Below are positions 40,164 through 48,938 of a stretch of DNA of 64,000 bases, piece by piece (within the stretch, counting starts at the first letter, position 1; every line of letters begins with the position of its first letter). The notes under the pieces were generated by a model. It was given only the letters and a program-made list of their open reading frames with translations, was not told the origin of the DNA and searched no databases. This DNA comes from Arthrobacter sp. MAHUQ-56 (GTDB lineage: Bacteria > Actinomycetota > Actinomycetes > Actinomycetales > Micrococcaceae). The stretch covers positions 124,001-188,000 of the forward strand of contig NZ_JAIFZQ010000017.1 of NCBI RefSeq assembly GCF_019710585.1. Reading direction: 5' to 3'. The position numbers were made by a program, and so were the translations under genes.

Positions 40164-42173
40164 ATGAATGCCTTGACCTCGCCCGCGACCACCGCCGACC
40201 TGACCTCGCCCGTCCGCTTCGGAGACCTCTACGCCAGGGACGCCTACGCCCAGGTGACGGAGACCGACCAGGAGCTATGGACCTTCGTTGAAGGTGCGGA
40301 ACTGCCGGTCCTCATGGTCGCGCTGGCCGCGGCGCTGAAGGATATGTCCCTGCTGGAGCCGGACCTCTCCCCACCGTTGCCACCCATGGGCGCCACCACA
40401 CAGCCCCACGGAGGCCTGAACGAGGACGAGATCGCCCGCGGACGGCAGATTGCCTTCGAAGGGCTCAGGCGCCTACGCGATGAAGACATCCGGACCGTAG
40501 CCGAACTTACCGCGGAGCAGGCCGACTACATCCTCGACTGGTTCACCGGCGGACGCACCAGCTCCGATCCTGGCTGGGCGGGAGAAATGCAGCATGAATT
40601 ACTCATCAGCCCCAAAAGGAACGGTTCGGCCAACTGGTCTTTCGAGGAGCTTTCCCAGGGACGAACCTTCGAGACGCTGATTGTGGGCGCGGGTGTCTCC
40701 GGCATCGCTGCAGCGTACAGACTCAAGGAAGCCGGACTCCCCTACACCTGGATTGAATCCTCCCACCGGATTGGAGGAACGTGGTGGAAGAACCACTACC
40801 CCGGAGTCCGACTGGACACCCCAACCTATGGTTACAGCTTTTCCTTCGCGCAGCGCGACGATTGGCCTCATCAGTACGCCAAGGGCGAGGAAGTCCTTGA
40901 CTACCTGGAAACGGTGGTGGCCCGCGCGGAGCTTGCCGACGAACTCGAACTCCATACGTGGCTGGAGAAGGCCGAGTTCGATGAGGTAACCAGAACGTGG
41001 GCAGCCACCACAGGATCCGCAGACGGGACCCGGCAAACCCGCCGCTTCAACGCCATCATCACCTGCGTAGGCCAGCTCGATCATCCCCACATTCCAACGT
41101 GGCCCGGGCAGGAGCACTTCACGGGCGCGCAGATGCACTCCCAGGAGTGGGACCACTCCGTGGACCTTCTCGGCAAGAAGGTGGCCGTGATCGGTACTGG
41201 CGCAAGCGCCTACCAAATCATCCCGGCAATCGTTGACCAGGTCGAGAGCCTTCACGTCTTCCAGCGCAGCGCGCCCTGGATGCTGCCCGCCGAGAGCTAC
41301 CACGAGCCGATGTCGGAAACCGCCAATTGGCTGCATTCGAAGGTTCCCCACTACGGCAAGTGGTTCCGTCTCTGGGTCACTGCCCTCGGCATCGAAGGAC
41401 GCATTAACGTCGCAACTGTCGCAGAGGGCTGGGACAAGGCTCCCCTGAGCGTCGGCCCCAGAAACGAGGCCTTCCGCCAGGAGGTCATCCGCCGCATGGA
41501 GCTCCAATACGAAGGCCGTCCGGACCTCCTCGAAAAAGCAATCCCCAACTACCCACCGTCGGCCAAGCGTATGCTCCGCGACAACGGCGTCTGGGCGGCC
41601 GCGCTCATGGCACCAGTCACCACCGTGATTTCCGACGGGCTGGAATCGTTCACCCCGACGGGACTGGTTACCGGCGCCGGAAAACACATCGATGTGGACG
41701 TGGTGATCTACGCGACCGGGTTCCGCCCCTCCGACTACCTGGACCCCATTGAAATCGTTGGACGCGGAGGACTTGAAATCCACGACTACTGGCAGGGCGA
41801 TGCAAAGGGATTTGCAGGAATCACCGTGCCCAATTTCCCCAACCTGTTCATGATGCTGGGACCCAACACCACAGGAGTGGCGGCGGGCGGCCTGCACATC
41901 ATGATGGAGCGCGCCGCCGAGTACGTCGTCGAGGCAATCCACCAGCTCCTCCTGCGGGACAAGGCTGCGCTCGACCTAAAACAGGAAGCACTTGACCGGC
42001 ACATCGAGTGGGTGGACGCCGAGAACCGCCGCATGACGTGGGGGCAGCCCTATGTGACCAACTGGTACAAGAACCGCTTCAACAGGGTCTCCCAGGTGTG
42101 GCCTTTTAAAACCACCGAATATTGGCGGATCACTGACAGGATTGAGGCCGACGACTACGTGTTCCTGGGATGA
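40164..42173 (+). CDS. Baeyer-Villiger monooxygenase, 4-hydroxyacetophenone monooxygenase-like
   Basis: A 669-residue type I BVMO with AGGAGG before the ATG. An N-terminal extension of about 165 residues (AELPVLMVALAAALKDMSLL) precedes the first Rossmann fold, as in 4-hydroxyacetophenone monooxygenase (HAPMO). The FAD site is VGAGVSGIAAAYRLKE and GGTWW; the fingerprint reads FTGAQMHSQEWD (F-x-G-x-x-x-H-x-x-x-W-D); the NADPH Rossmann fold is VIGTGASAYQ and ATGF follows. It inserts oxygen next to a ketone, turning aryl ketones into esters. A paralog in inverted orientation is at 42986-44965. Confidence 0.92.
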   Translation: MNALTSPATTADLTSPVRFGDLYARDAYAQVTETDQELWTFVEGAELPVLMVALAAALKDMSLLEPDLSPPLPPMGATTQPHGGLNEDEIARGRQIAFEGLRRLRDEDIRTVAELTAEQADYILDWFTGGRTSSDPGWAGEMQHELLISPKRNGSANWSFEELSQGRTFETLIVGAGVSGIAAAYRLKEAGLPYTWIESSHRIGGTWWKNHYPGVRLDTPTYGYSFSFAQRDDWPHQYAKGEEVLDYLETVVARAELADELELHTWLEKAEFDEVTRTWAATTGSADGTRQTRRFNAIITCVGQLDHPHIPTWPGQEHFTGAQMHSQEWDHSVDLLGKKVAVIGTGASAYQIIPAIVDQVESLHVFQRSAPWMLPAESYHEPMSETANWLHSKVPHYGKWFRLWVTALGIEGRINVATVAEGWDKAPLSVGPRNEAFRQEVIRRMELQYEGRPDLLEKAIPNYPPSAKRMLRDNGVWAAALMAPVTTVISDGLESFTPTGLVTGAGKHIDVDVVIYATGFRPSDYLDPIEIVGRGGLEIHDYWQGDAKGFAGITVPNFPNLFMMLGPNTTGVAAGGLHIMMERAAEYVVEAIHQLLLRDKAALDLKQEALDRHIEWVDAENRRMTWGQPYVTNWYKNRFNRVSQVWPFKTTEYWRITDRIEADDYVFLG

Positions 42174-42235
42174 CAAGCCGGACTGGTTCAGCTGAAGGTT
42201 CACTTCGTTATCCTGCCCAAGCGTCGAGCCGTCCT

Positions 42236-42496
42236 TTACCATTCATCGTCTAGGATCTGTACGGATTCGCAATCATGGAAGTGAACCATTTTGCGCTCGT
42301 TCATGTCGGTTCTGATCCAGATGATGAGGCCGTCGGCTGTTCCTGTTTCCACTACGCCCACCAGCTTCCGGCCCCCGCGTAGCCGGAGAGCAATGGCAGC
42401 TCCGGTGCGGATGTTGGTCCAGGCCAGCAGTGGATGCATAGCCTTGGATCCGGAAGTGTTTCCCGTGGTCGGGATGCTGTCCTTAGCGGGAGCCAT
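42236..42496 (-). CDS. Small hypothetical protein
   Basis: An 86-residue protein with an excellent ribosome-binding site (GAAGGAG, 6 nt before the ATG). The C-terminal half (about 28-86) alternates hydrophobic and polar residues as in a small beta-barrel (GAAIALRLRGGRKLVGVVET; GLIIWIRTDMNERK). I do not recognise the family; an Sm-like or PilZ-like small barrel is possible but unproven. It lies downstream of another small gene, between the two facing BVMO clusters. Confidence 0.65.
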   Translation of the reverse strand: MAPAKDSIPTTGNTSGSKAMHPLLAWTNIRTGAAIALRLRGGRKLVGVVETGTADGLIIWIRTDMNERKMVHFHDCESVQILDDEW

Positions 42497-42520
42497 CGGT
42501 TGCTCCTTCGAGACTCCGCG

Positions 42521-42724
42521 TCACGCCTGATCTTTTTCTTGGGTTAGGCCGAATGGGACGTCGGGTGACAGGGTCACGGTGAAGTGGTGAAGTTTATGAC
42601 GGGTTATAAGAACCCCCATTCCCCCCTTTGCCCGTGGGTCAGAATGAGCGGCTGCGACTGCGGCGTCGAGCTTTTCATTCAGCCCAGCTTTTTCCTGAAC
42701 TTCAATGTCCGCAATTTTGTGCAT
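42521..42724 (-). CDS. Small hypothetical protein
   Basis: A 67-residue protein from ATG at 42724 (GGAG about 12 nt upstream; a GTG at 42751 is an alternative). Sequence MHKIADIEVQEKAGLNEKL leads into a basic stretch and a beta-like tail (GVLITRHKLHHFTVTLSPDV). It precedes the other small gene by 25 nt on the same strand. Family unknown. Confidence 0.5.
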   Translation of the reverse strand: MHKIADIEVQEKAGLNEKLDAAVAAAHSDPRAKGGMGVLITRHKLHHFTVTLSPDVPFGLTQEKDQA

Positions 42725-42985
42725 TGGAGGGTTGTCTCCTATCTGGGTCACTAGGGGTTCTACGGCCGAGGGTGAGGGCGGCGCGCTGTCGATGTGATAT
42801 TCGCGCCAACCGGGCCCCCTGGCCTTCCGCCAGCGCGGCTCGTGTCCGGGACGGTCGTAAAACCTCTGGGGATGAAGAAAAGTACTGGGAATCCATGGGC
42901 ACCCGACTGCCTCCTGGACTCGCCCCGTCAGCGCGTCTTCACGCTGTACAAGTTCGCTCAGCCAGTGCCAAGCAAGCCAGCGACG

Positions 42986-44965
42986 TTACGCAAGGAACTC
43001 GTGATCGTCGGCCTTGACCGTCTCCGTCGCTTCCCAGTACTCAACATTGGTGTAGGGCCATACTTGCGACACCCGGCCGTGCGAGTTCTGATACCAACTG
43101 CGCACGTAAGGCTGCCCCCAAGCCATCCGGCGGTTTCCGGCGTCGACCCATTCCACAAACCGGTCCAGAGCGGCTGGCGTGACGTCGATCGCGGAGGCGC
43201 CACGCTGCAGGACCTCGTGGACCGCCTTCAGGGAGAATTCAACGGCCCGCTCGATCATGAAGTGCAGGCTTCCCGCCACCACTCCTCCAACGTTGGGGCC
43301 ATAGATCAGGAAGAAGTTGGGGAACCCGGGCACAGTGACACCGTTGTAGGCCCTGGCGTCGCCCTTCCAGAAGTCGTGGATCTCCACGCCCTCGCGGCCA
43401 ACAACCTCCACCTCGTCGAGGTAATCGGAGGGTTTGAACCCAGTGGCGAAAACCACGATGTCCACCTCGTGGTCAACGCCGTCGTTGTCAACAATGCCGC
43501 TTTCAGTGAACCGGTCGATCCCCGCGGTGATCACCGTGGTGCGCTCGGACTTAAGGGCCGCAGCCCACACACCGTTGTCACGCAGCATCCGCTTGGCACC
43601 GGGCGGGTAGTTGGGAATAGCGTTCTCCAGCAGTTCAGGGCGGTCTGCGAACTGCTCCTTGAGGCGCTCGATCAGCACCTCCCGAACGTCCTGGTTCTTG
43701 GCGGAGACACTCAAGGGCGCCCCTTGCCACCCATCCTCGGCCGTCACGGTGTGCATGCGGCCCGGGATGCCCTGAAGTGTCACCCACAGGCGGTACCACT
43801 GGGCGTAGTGGGGCACCTTGCGCCGCAACCAGTCAAAGGTGTCACTGACGGTGTCGTGATAATTGGGAGCCGGCAGCATCCACGGCGCGCTGCGCTGGAA
43901 CAGCACCAGCCCGTCGACCTCGTCCGCCAGCGCGGGCACAATCTGATACGCGCTGGCACCGGTGCCGATGACCGCCACGCGCTTGCCGCGGTAGTCGGCG
44001 TCGTGCGACCACTCCTGCGAATGCATGGTCACCCCGCGGTACACCTCAACGCCGGGGAAATCGGGAATGTTGGGCCGGTCCAGTTGCCCAAGCGCGCTGA
44101 CTACGGCGGCAAAAGTCCGGACCTGCTCCTGCCCGCCGTGGCGGGTGGTCGCCTGCCACGCGCGGGATTCTTCGTCCCACACCAAGCGGACAAGACGGGT
44201 GTTTAACTCGATGGATTCCACCAGCCCTGCACGCTCGGCCACATCCCGGACGTAGTCCAGGACATCTCCGCCTTCGGCGAACTGATGCGGCCAGTCCCCT
44301 CGCTGGGCGAAGGAATAAGAATAGCCGAACGTGGGCGTATCGAGGCGCACACCGGGGTAGGTGTTCTTCGCCCAGGTCCCGCCTAGGGCGGGTGCGTCTT
44401 CCACCACGGTGAAAGGCACGCCCGCCTGCGAATAGCGATAAGCTGCAGCAATTCCGGCAATCCCAGCGCCGATGATCAGGACGGGAAAGTCACGACCATC
44501 AGCCACCTCCTCAAACTGCCAGCCAGGGGCCCCGCCCTTGTCAGGAGCGAGATCGAGCTCATGCTTCAGCGACGGGTGCCAGTGTTCGCGGCCACCTGTG
44601 AGGAACCCGAGGAGGTCCGTCACGGCGTTGCCCTCCAGCATGTCAACGCTGGTGATTGCCTTGTCCCGCAGCTGGCGCAAGCCCTCCAAGGCCAGCGCCT
44701 TGGCGCGTTCCTGCTGATCCGGTGACATGCCTCCATGTGGATGAGGCTGGGTATCCACCAAGGTCAGGGGAGGCTGCAAGTCGCTCGTGAGGAACGAGGT
44801 GTCGCCCAGTGCCGCCGCAATGGCGGCCAACAGGACGGGAAGTTCGGCCTGCGCAACGATCTTTTCCAGTTCGCCGTCGTCGTCGACAATGGGCTCCGCG
44901 TTTGCCTCCCAGTAGAGGTCGTCAAACCGCGTTGTTCCAGACCTCGTTCCCTGCATGCTGGGCAT
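42986..44965 (-). CDS. Baeyer-Villiger monooxygenase, 4-hydroxyacetophenone monooxygenase-like (paralog)
   Basis: A 659-residue paralog of the enzyme at 40164, with a perfect GGAGG site before the ATG. The HAPMO-type N-terminal extension is present (AELPVLLAAIAAALGDTSFL). IIGAGIAGIAAAYR and GGTWAKN form the FAD site; VIGTGASAYQIVPAL the NADPH site; the fingerprint is YRGVTMHSQEWS, with Tyr for Phe and Ser for Asp at the ends, a mild departure from consensus. Long shared segments with its partner (PYVRSWYQN/PYVTNWYKN endings, YPGVRLDTPT) show a duplication. It is the last gene of a three-gene operon behind the FAA-family hydrolase and FAD hydroxylase. Confidence 0.92.
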   Translation of the reverse strand: MPSMQGTRSGTTRFDDLYWEANAEPIVDDDGELEKIVAQAELPVLLAAIAAALGDTSFLTSDLQPPLTLVDTQPHPHGGMSPDQQERAKALALEGLRQLRDKAITSVDMLEGNAVTDLLGFLTGGREHWHPSLKHELDLAPDKGGAPGWQFEEVADGRDFPVLIIGAGIAGIAAAYRYSQAGVPFTVVEDAPALGGTWAKNTYPGVRLDTPTFGYSYSFAQRGDWPHQFAEGGDVLDYVRDVAERAGLVESIELNTRLVRLVWDEESRAWQATTRHGGQEQVRTFAAVVSALGQLDRPNIPDFPGVEVYRGVTMHSQEWSHDADYRGKRVAVIGTGASAYQIVPALADEVDGLVLFQRSAPWMLPAPNYHDTVSDTFDWLRRKVPHYAQWYRLWVTLQGIPGRMHTVTAEDGWQGAPLSVSAKNQDVREVLIERLKEQFADRPELLENAIPNYPPGAKRMLRDNGVWAAALKSERTTVITAGIDRFTESGIVDNDGVDHEVDIVVFATGFKPSDYLDEVEVVGREGVEIHDFWKGDARAYNGVTVPGFPNFFLIYGPNVGGVVAGSLHFMIERAVEFSLKAVHEVLQRGASAIDVTPAALDRFVEWVDAGNRRMAWGQPYVRSWYQNSHGRVSQVWPYTNVEYWEATETVKADDHEFLA

Positions 44966-44983
44966 TCTTTCCTCCTTGGTTGT

Positions 44984-46579
44984 TCAGCGCGGCGCGAGCG
45001 GGTCGACGTACGACCGCAGTTTGTTGATGACAGCCTGCTCGCTATGCTCTGTGAACACGGCAGCGACGTAACGGTCCGGTCGAACCACGACTGTGTGGGG
45101 TTTCGTCAGCCCCGGTAATGCGAGGACCCGTCCGCTGTCAATCAGGAGTGGCTCGTTGCCGTTTCCGGGTGATGCGGGGGGATGTCCCACCAGTCGAAGC
45201 CGGCGGGCACCGAGCAAGGACCAGAACTCGTTTCCCACAACTGCTCGGGTGCTTTCGGCTTCGAGGGTGATGAGTGCCCAGCCGCTACCCAAAAGGGAGT
45301 CCAGCGGGGCTGTGAGGCCGTCCTCATCGGTTGCTGAAGGCTGACTCAGGGCACGGCCCACCCAGGCCGCTACTCGGCGGTCAACGTCGCGACCTGATTT
45401 GATCGCCACGCCGTTGCGGTAGTCCGGTGGAGTGATGAACCGCATCGATCCCAGGTAGCGGTGGACAGCGGGAATCAGGCTGACCGTACGGAAGGCAATG
45501 TCCCGGAGGTTGGTTCGGAACGCACCGACTGCCATGACCACCGCGCCGGTCCTGCGCGAAACCCTGACCATCTTCGCCGCGTGGGTGCGACGTTCAGATT
45601 CGTAGGTGGACAGCAGCCGATCCGTGCCAACGCCGCGAAGCACCTCAAGCAGCTTCCAACTCAGGTTGAGGGCATCACGCAGGCCTGCGTTCAACCCTTG
45701 TCCGGAAAAGGGAGGCATCAAGTGTGCCGCATCCCCGATCAGGAAAGCGCGCCCCGAACGGTATGTGCGTGCCAGGCGCTGGTGCGCTACATAAACCACA
45801 GCACGCCGGACGTCTTCGGTGCGGAGCTCCGGGTGGAAGGGTCTGGACAGCTCCAGGATCTTTTCCGGGGACGTCATTTCATCCGCGTCTTCGTGATCGA
45901 AAAGCATGAACTCAAGCCGCAGGCGGCCCTTGATTCCAGGAACCAGGACGTAGGGACGAGTCCCGTTGCCGTGGAACTCGGCGAAAGGTTCGCGTGTCCC
46001 GGGGACGTTGATCAAGTCCACCACAATCCATCGTTCCTGCTGGGTGGAACCTACCAGGTCGATGCCCAGGCTCTCGCGGACAAAGCTGCGACCGCCATCT
46101 GCCCCAACAAGCCAGGAGGCCGTCACGGTGCCGGCGCCGGCGTCGGATTCGAATCCGAGGCACACGCCGTCGGATTTCCGGTTGATGGAAGTTACCTGCG
46201 CACCGGCGAGGAACTCAATCCCTTGGTGGTTCCGGGCCTTGTTCCACAACAGCTCTTCCAGCACGGGCTGGTCGAACTGCGACTTCGCAGGATGCCCGAT
46301 ACGGGAGGGAACGGGCGTGGACGAAGCAAGTGGCCTGTCATTCAGCCCAAAGTAGCGGCTGCCGGTTCCCAGCAGCGATTCCGCCTTCAGCGCGTCCGCG
46401 AGGCCCAAGCGGTCCATCGTCCGGAAGGTTTCGTCAGCGATGCTGATAGCTCGCGGCAGATCCATCGGCGCCGTGGCGGTTTCGAGCAGCACAACGCGTG
46501 CACCGCCGTCGGCAAGCAACAGGGCCGCCGTAAGTCCCACCGGACCGGCCCCCACGACCGCAACTTCGAAGTCCTCCAT
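44984..46579 (-). CDS. FAD-dependent aromatic hydroxylase (MhpA/PheA-like)
   Basis: A 531-residue class A flavin monooxygenase from ATG at 46579 (GGAGGT upstream). VAVVGAGPVGLTAALLLAD is the FAD site, LVGADGGRSFVRE the DG motif and LIGDAAHLMPPFSGQGLNAG the GD motif. It corresponds in cluster position to the enzyme at 37607. It lies 20 nt after the hydrolase gene and 18 nt before the BVMO gene. The substrate is probably a monophenol; specificity is unknown. Confidence 0.92.
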   Translation of the reverse strand: MEDFEVAVVGAGPVGLTAALLLADGGARVVLLETATAPMDLPRAISIADETFRTMDRLGLADALKAESLLGTGSRYFGLNDRPLASSTPVPSRIGHPAKSQFDQPVLEELLWNKARNHQGIEFLAGAQVTSINRKSDGVCLGFESDAGAGTVTASWLVGADGGRSFVRESLGIDLVGSTQQERWIVVDLINVPGTREPFAEFHGNGTRPYVLVPGIKGRLRLEFMLFDHEDADEMTSPEKILELSRPFHPELRTEDVRRAVVYVAHQRLARTYRSGRAFLIGDAAHLMPPFSGQGLNAGLRDALNLSWKLLEVLRGVGTDRLLSTYESERRTHAAKMVRVSRRTGAVVMAVGAFRTNLRDIAFRTVSLIPAVHRYLGSMRFITPPDYRNGVAIKSGRDVDRRVAAWVGRALSQPSATDEDGLTAPLDSLLGSGWALITLEAESTRAVVGNEFWSLLGARRLRLVGHPPASPGNGNEPLLIDSGRVLALPGLTKPHTVVVRPDRYVAAVFTEHSEQAVINKLRSYVDPLAPR

Positions 46580-46599
46580 GGTGTTACCTCCACGCATCC

Positions 46600-47442
46600 C
46601 TAAGCAACGAGGACGTTGCGAAGGGTGCCGAGCTTGCCGACCTCGACCTCAACCACGTCACCGGGGACCAGGAATGTTGGCGGCTCCATGAACAGCCCCA
46701 CACCGCCGGGCGTACCGGTGACAATGACGTCGCCCGGAGCCAGCGGAGTGAACGCGGTGACGTACTCCATGATGGCGGGGATGTCGAAGATGAGGTCGGC
46801 CACGGCGGCACGCTGCCTCACCTCACCGTTGACGCGGGTTTCCACCACGAGTTCGGTGACGTCACCGACTTCCTCGGCGGACATGAAGTATGGGCCGAAG
46901 GCTCCGCTCAGCGGGAAGTTCTTGCCAGGGGTCCACTGACCCGTGTGGCGCTGCCAGTCGCGGGCGCTGAAGTCGTTGAACGCTGCGTAGCCGGCAATGT
47001 AGTTCCAAGCCTCTTCCGGCTTGACGTGATCCGCGTGGGCTCCGATTACCAGTGCGACTTCGCCTTCGTAGTCGTACATGGAGCTTTCGGCGGGGATCGG
47101 CAGGTCTGCGCCGTGGGCAGCCAGGGTATCTGAGAAACGTGCGAAGACGGTGGGCTTGCCGACCGAGTCGCGTCCGGTTTCTTCTTGGTGGCTCCTGTAG
47201 TTGACGCCGATGCAGATCACCTTCCCGGGGGTGGACAGAAGCGGCAGGAATGTGGTCCCCTCAACCGGTTGCGACGGCGCGTTGTCCGACGCCAAGGGGG
47301 CCGACAGCAAGCCTTCCACGATCGCCGTCTGCAGGGACGGGCTGAGGTTGGCACCGCTGGGCCCCAGGTCCAGAAGCTCTCCATCGGCTTCAAGGCCCCA
47401 CGTGGTCTGTCCGTCCTGATTGAGGTAACTCGCGTAGCGCAT
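46600..47442 (-). CDS. Fumarylacetoacetate hydrolase family protein
   Basis: A 280-residue FAH-fold enzyme from ATG at 47442 (GAAAGGA upstream). CIGVNYRSHQEE, YDYEGEVALVIG (metal Glu pair), FNDFSARDWQ (metal Asp), SGAFGPYFM and TGTPGGVG are complete family motifs, closer to the acylpyruvate hydrolase / 2-hydroxyhepta-diene-dioate isomerase type than its cluster-1 counterpart. It heads the operon, and the AT-rich palindrome at 47503-47520 lies 61 nt upstream. Confidence 0.92.
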   Translation of the reverse strand: MRYASYLNQDGQTTWGLEADGELLDLGPSGANLSPSLQTAIVEGLLSAPLASDNAPSQPVEGTTFLPLLSTPGKVICIGVNYRSHQEETGRDSVGKPTVFARFSDTLAAHGADLPIPAESSMYDYEGEVALVIGAHADHVKPEEAWNYIAGYAAFNDFSARDWQRHTGQWTPGKNFPLSGAFGPYFMSAEEVGDVTELVVETRVNGEVRQRAAVADLIFDIPAIMEYVTAFTPLAPGDVIVTGTPGGVGLFMEPPTFLVPGDVVEVEVGKLGTLRNVLVA

Positions 47443-47768
47443 GTTTATCCTTTCTGCGACCGGGGTCATTCCTCCCGGCCGTACCTGTATTTGGAATCAA
47501 GATTGATAATGCATTATTAAACCATGAATGTATAGCTAGGGTAAGTGTGTATGCACTTTTACTGCACCAAGTGCCGCTCCAGGCCCCCGGGCTTCCTGAT
47601 TACGGACACGGGAAGAACTCCGCTGTCGGGGCGCACTTGCGTGCAGTGTGGAGGAATACGGCCTCACTCTTGCCATTGAGCCGGCCAGCCGTCCCGGGAC
47701 ACATCGAAGCCTCCATCCGGCCTCCCGAAGCCGGGCTGCCGAGGGAGTAGGGGCAGCCCGGTCCGGTT
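47443..47768. other. Intergenic region between hydrolase operon and dioxygenase remnant
   Basis: No gene is supported. It holds the palindrome at 47503-47520; the rest is GC-rich and shows no family-like translation. Confidence 0.5.
47503..47520. promoter_or_regulatory. AT-rich palindrome upstream of the second hydrolase operon, candidate TetR operator
   Basis: TTGATAATGCATTATTAA is symmetric at 8 of 9 base pairs around ATGCAT. It stands out from its GC-rich surroundings. Similar but weaker elements are TGAATGTATA at 47525 and TGAATGTATTA at 53236, the latter in front of the ABC transporter gene. The TetR regulator at 48935 is the likely ligand. Confidence 0.45.
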
Positions 47769-48205
47769 CTACTTCACTGCGATGGGAAAGGCTCCGTGGA
47801 AACGAAAATCTTCGCCGTTGCAGACGCCCCACCGGTCGAACCTCCGGTCGCCCTGGTCCCATCCGATGGGAGGACGGTCAACCTCATGGATGTGCTCCAG
47901 ATCGGTGTACAACTCCACCACCCTGCCATTCGGCTCGACGTAATAAGCCGCGATGTGATGCCCGGCGCCGTGCCGCACCGGGCCTCAGATCAGCCTGCGG
48001 TCCGTGCGACAGCCTGTCGCCCAGCCATCCAGGACCCGCGACAAACTGCGCCTGCCAGGCGTGGTGGTGCAGGGAACCACGACCATTGATGGGGGCAATG
48101 CCATGATGGTCCGGTTGGCACCGCAGGACGTATGCAAAATCCTGGCCGATGACGTCCGAAACCTTGAAGCCGAAGAACGCCACCCGGGAAGTCCTTAAAA
48201 AGCCT
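47769..48205 (-). pseudogene. Extradiol dioxygenase, C-terminal remnant with frameshift
   Basis: Two frames on the minus strand carry the catalytic half of a type I extradiol dioxygenase similar to the intact enzyme at 35750. The first (about 48205 to 48010) reads FKVSDVIG, PDHHGIAPINGRGSLHHHAW; the second (about 47978 to 47769) reads RHGAGHHIAAYY, GRVVELYTD and ends at a stop. They are joined by a one-base shift near 47980-48010. The N-terminal domain and the first iron-binding His are missing, and no start codon or ribosome-binding site precedes it. Its place just upstream of the hydrolase operon matches the gene order of cluster 1. Confidence 0.85.
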
Positions 48206-48224
48206 TTCTTTCAGGTGCCGGCAC

Positions 48225-48938
48225 CTAGACGGAGCGTGACGCGCCACCATCCACGCGGATGTTCTGGCCTGTGATGTAGCTGGATTCCCCGCTGGCGAGG
48301 AAACGGATGACGCTGGCCACTTCTTCGGTGCCGGCAGCCCTGCGCAGTGGTATCCGGGAAGTCCATTCAGACGGCACAGCATCGGGGTCTTCCTTGGTGA
48401 AGCCAGGGAGGACGTTGTTCATCCGGATCCCGGACGGCCCGTACTCGTCCGCATACAGCTTGGTAAAGGAACCCAGGGCGGCACGAAAAGTCCCGGAGAC
48501 CGGGTATTTAGGGTTCGGTTCATAGGGTGAACTCGTGGAGACATTGACAATCGATCCCCCGCCGGCAGCAAGCAAATGGGGAGTCACGATTCGCGCGATC
48601 CGAATGACGTTCAAAAGGTACAGCTCGTAACCTTCGGTCCATTCGTCATCGCTGATCTCCAGCACCGGCTTCCTGGCAGCGTGGCCGGAGCTGTTGATGA
48701 CGACGTCGATACGCCCACCTGCGGACAGCGCCAGCTCCGTGATTGCCTCAAGATCCGCAACGGAGCGGTTGGAACCTTCCAGCCCCACCCCGCCCAGGCT
48801 GCGGGCCAGTTCCATGGCACTTCCGGACGGGGACATGGCGGCAACCCGGAATCCGTCCGCCGCCAAGGCCCGGATAGTTGCGGCCGCGATCCCGCGTCCG
48901 CCTCCGACAATCAGTGCGACGCGGTCCTGGCTTTTCAT
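48225..48938 (-). CDS. Atypical short-chain dehydrogenase/reductase
   Basis: A 237-residue SDR. LIVGGGRGIAAATIRAL is the cofactor loop, VINSSGH stands for the NNAG motif, and VDGGAS ends the protein. The active site is unusual: after the catalytic-strand VNVSTSS, aligning the following AAL shows S-G-T-F-R where Y-x-x-x-K is expected; a Tyr sits three residues too early. It may have a different mechanism or not be a dehydrogenase. It overlaps the TetR gene by 4 nt. A 14-nt perfect palindrome AGGTGCCGGCACCT covers its stop region (48213-48226), next to the dioxygenase remnant. Confidence 0.88.
   Translation of the reverse strand: MKSQDRVALIVGGGRGIAAATIRALAADGFRVAAMSPSGSAMELARSLGGVGLEGSNRSVADLEAITELALSAGGRIDVVINSSGHAARKPVLEISDDEWTEGYELYLLNVIRIARIVTPHLLAAGGGSIVNVSTSSPYEPNPKYPVSGTFRAALGSFTKLYADEYGPSGIRMNNVLPGFTKEDPDAVPSEWTSRIPLRRAAGTEEVASVIRFLASGESSYITGQNIRVDGGASRSV

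Noticed and set aside
40599-41942. 447-codon minus-strand frame opposite the first BVMO gene
   Set aside because: Shadow of a gene with intact flavin and BVMO motifs.
42794-44206. 470-codon plus-strand frame opposite the second BVMO gene
   Set aside because: Shadow of a gene with full motifs and a perfect ribosome-binding site.
48213-48226. 14-nt perfect palindrome AGGTGCCGGCACCT as a terminator or recombination site
   Set aside because: It overlaps the SDR stop codon, has no loop to fold as a good hairpin and no T-tract; no second copy was noticed, so it is only mentioned with the gene.
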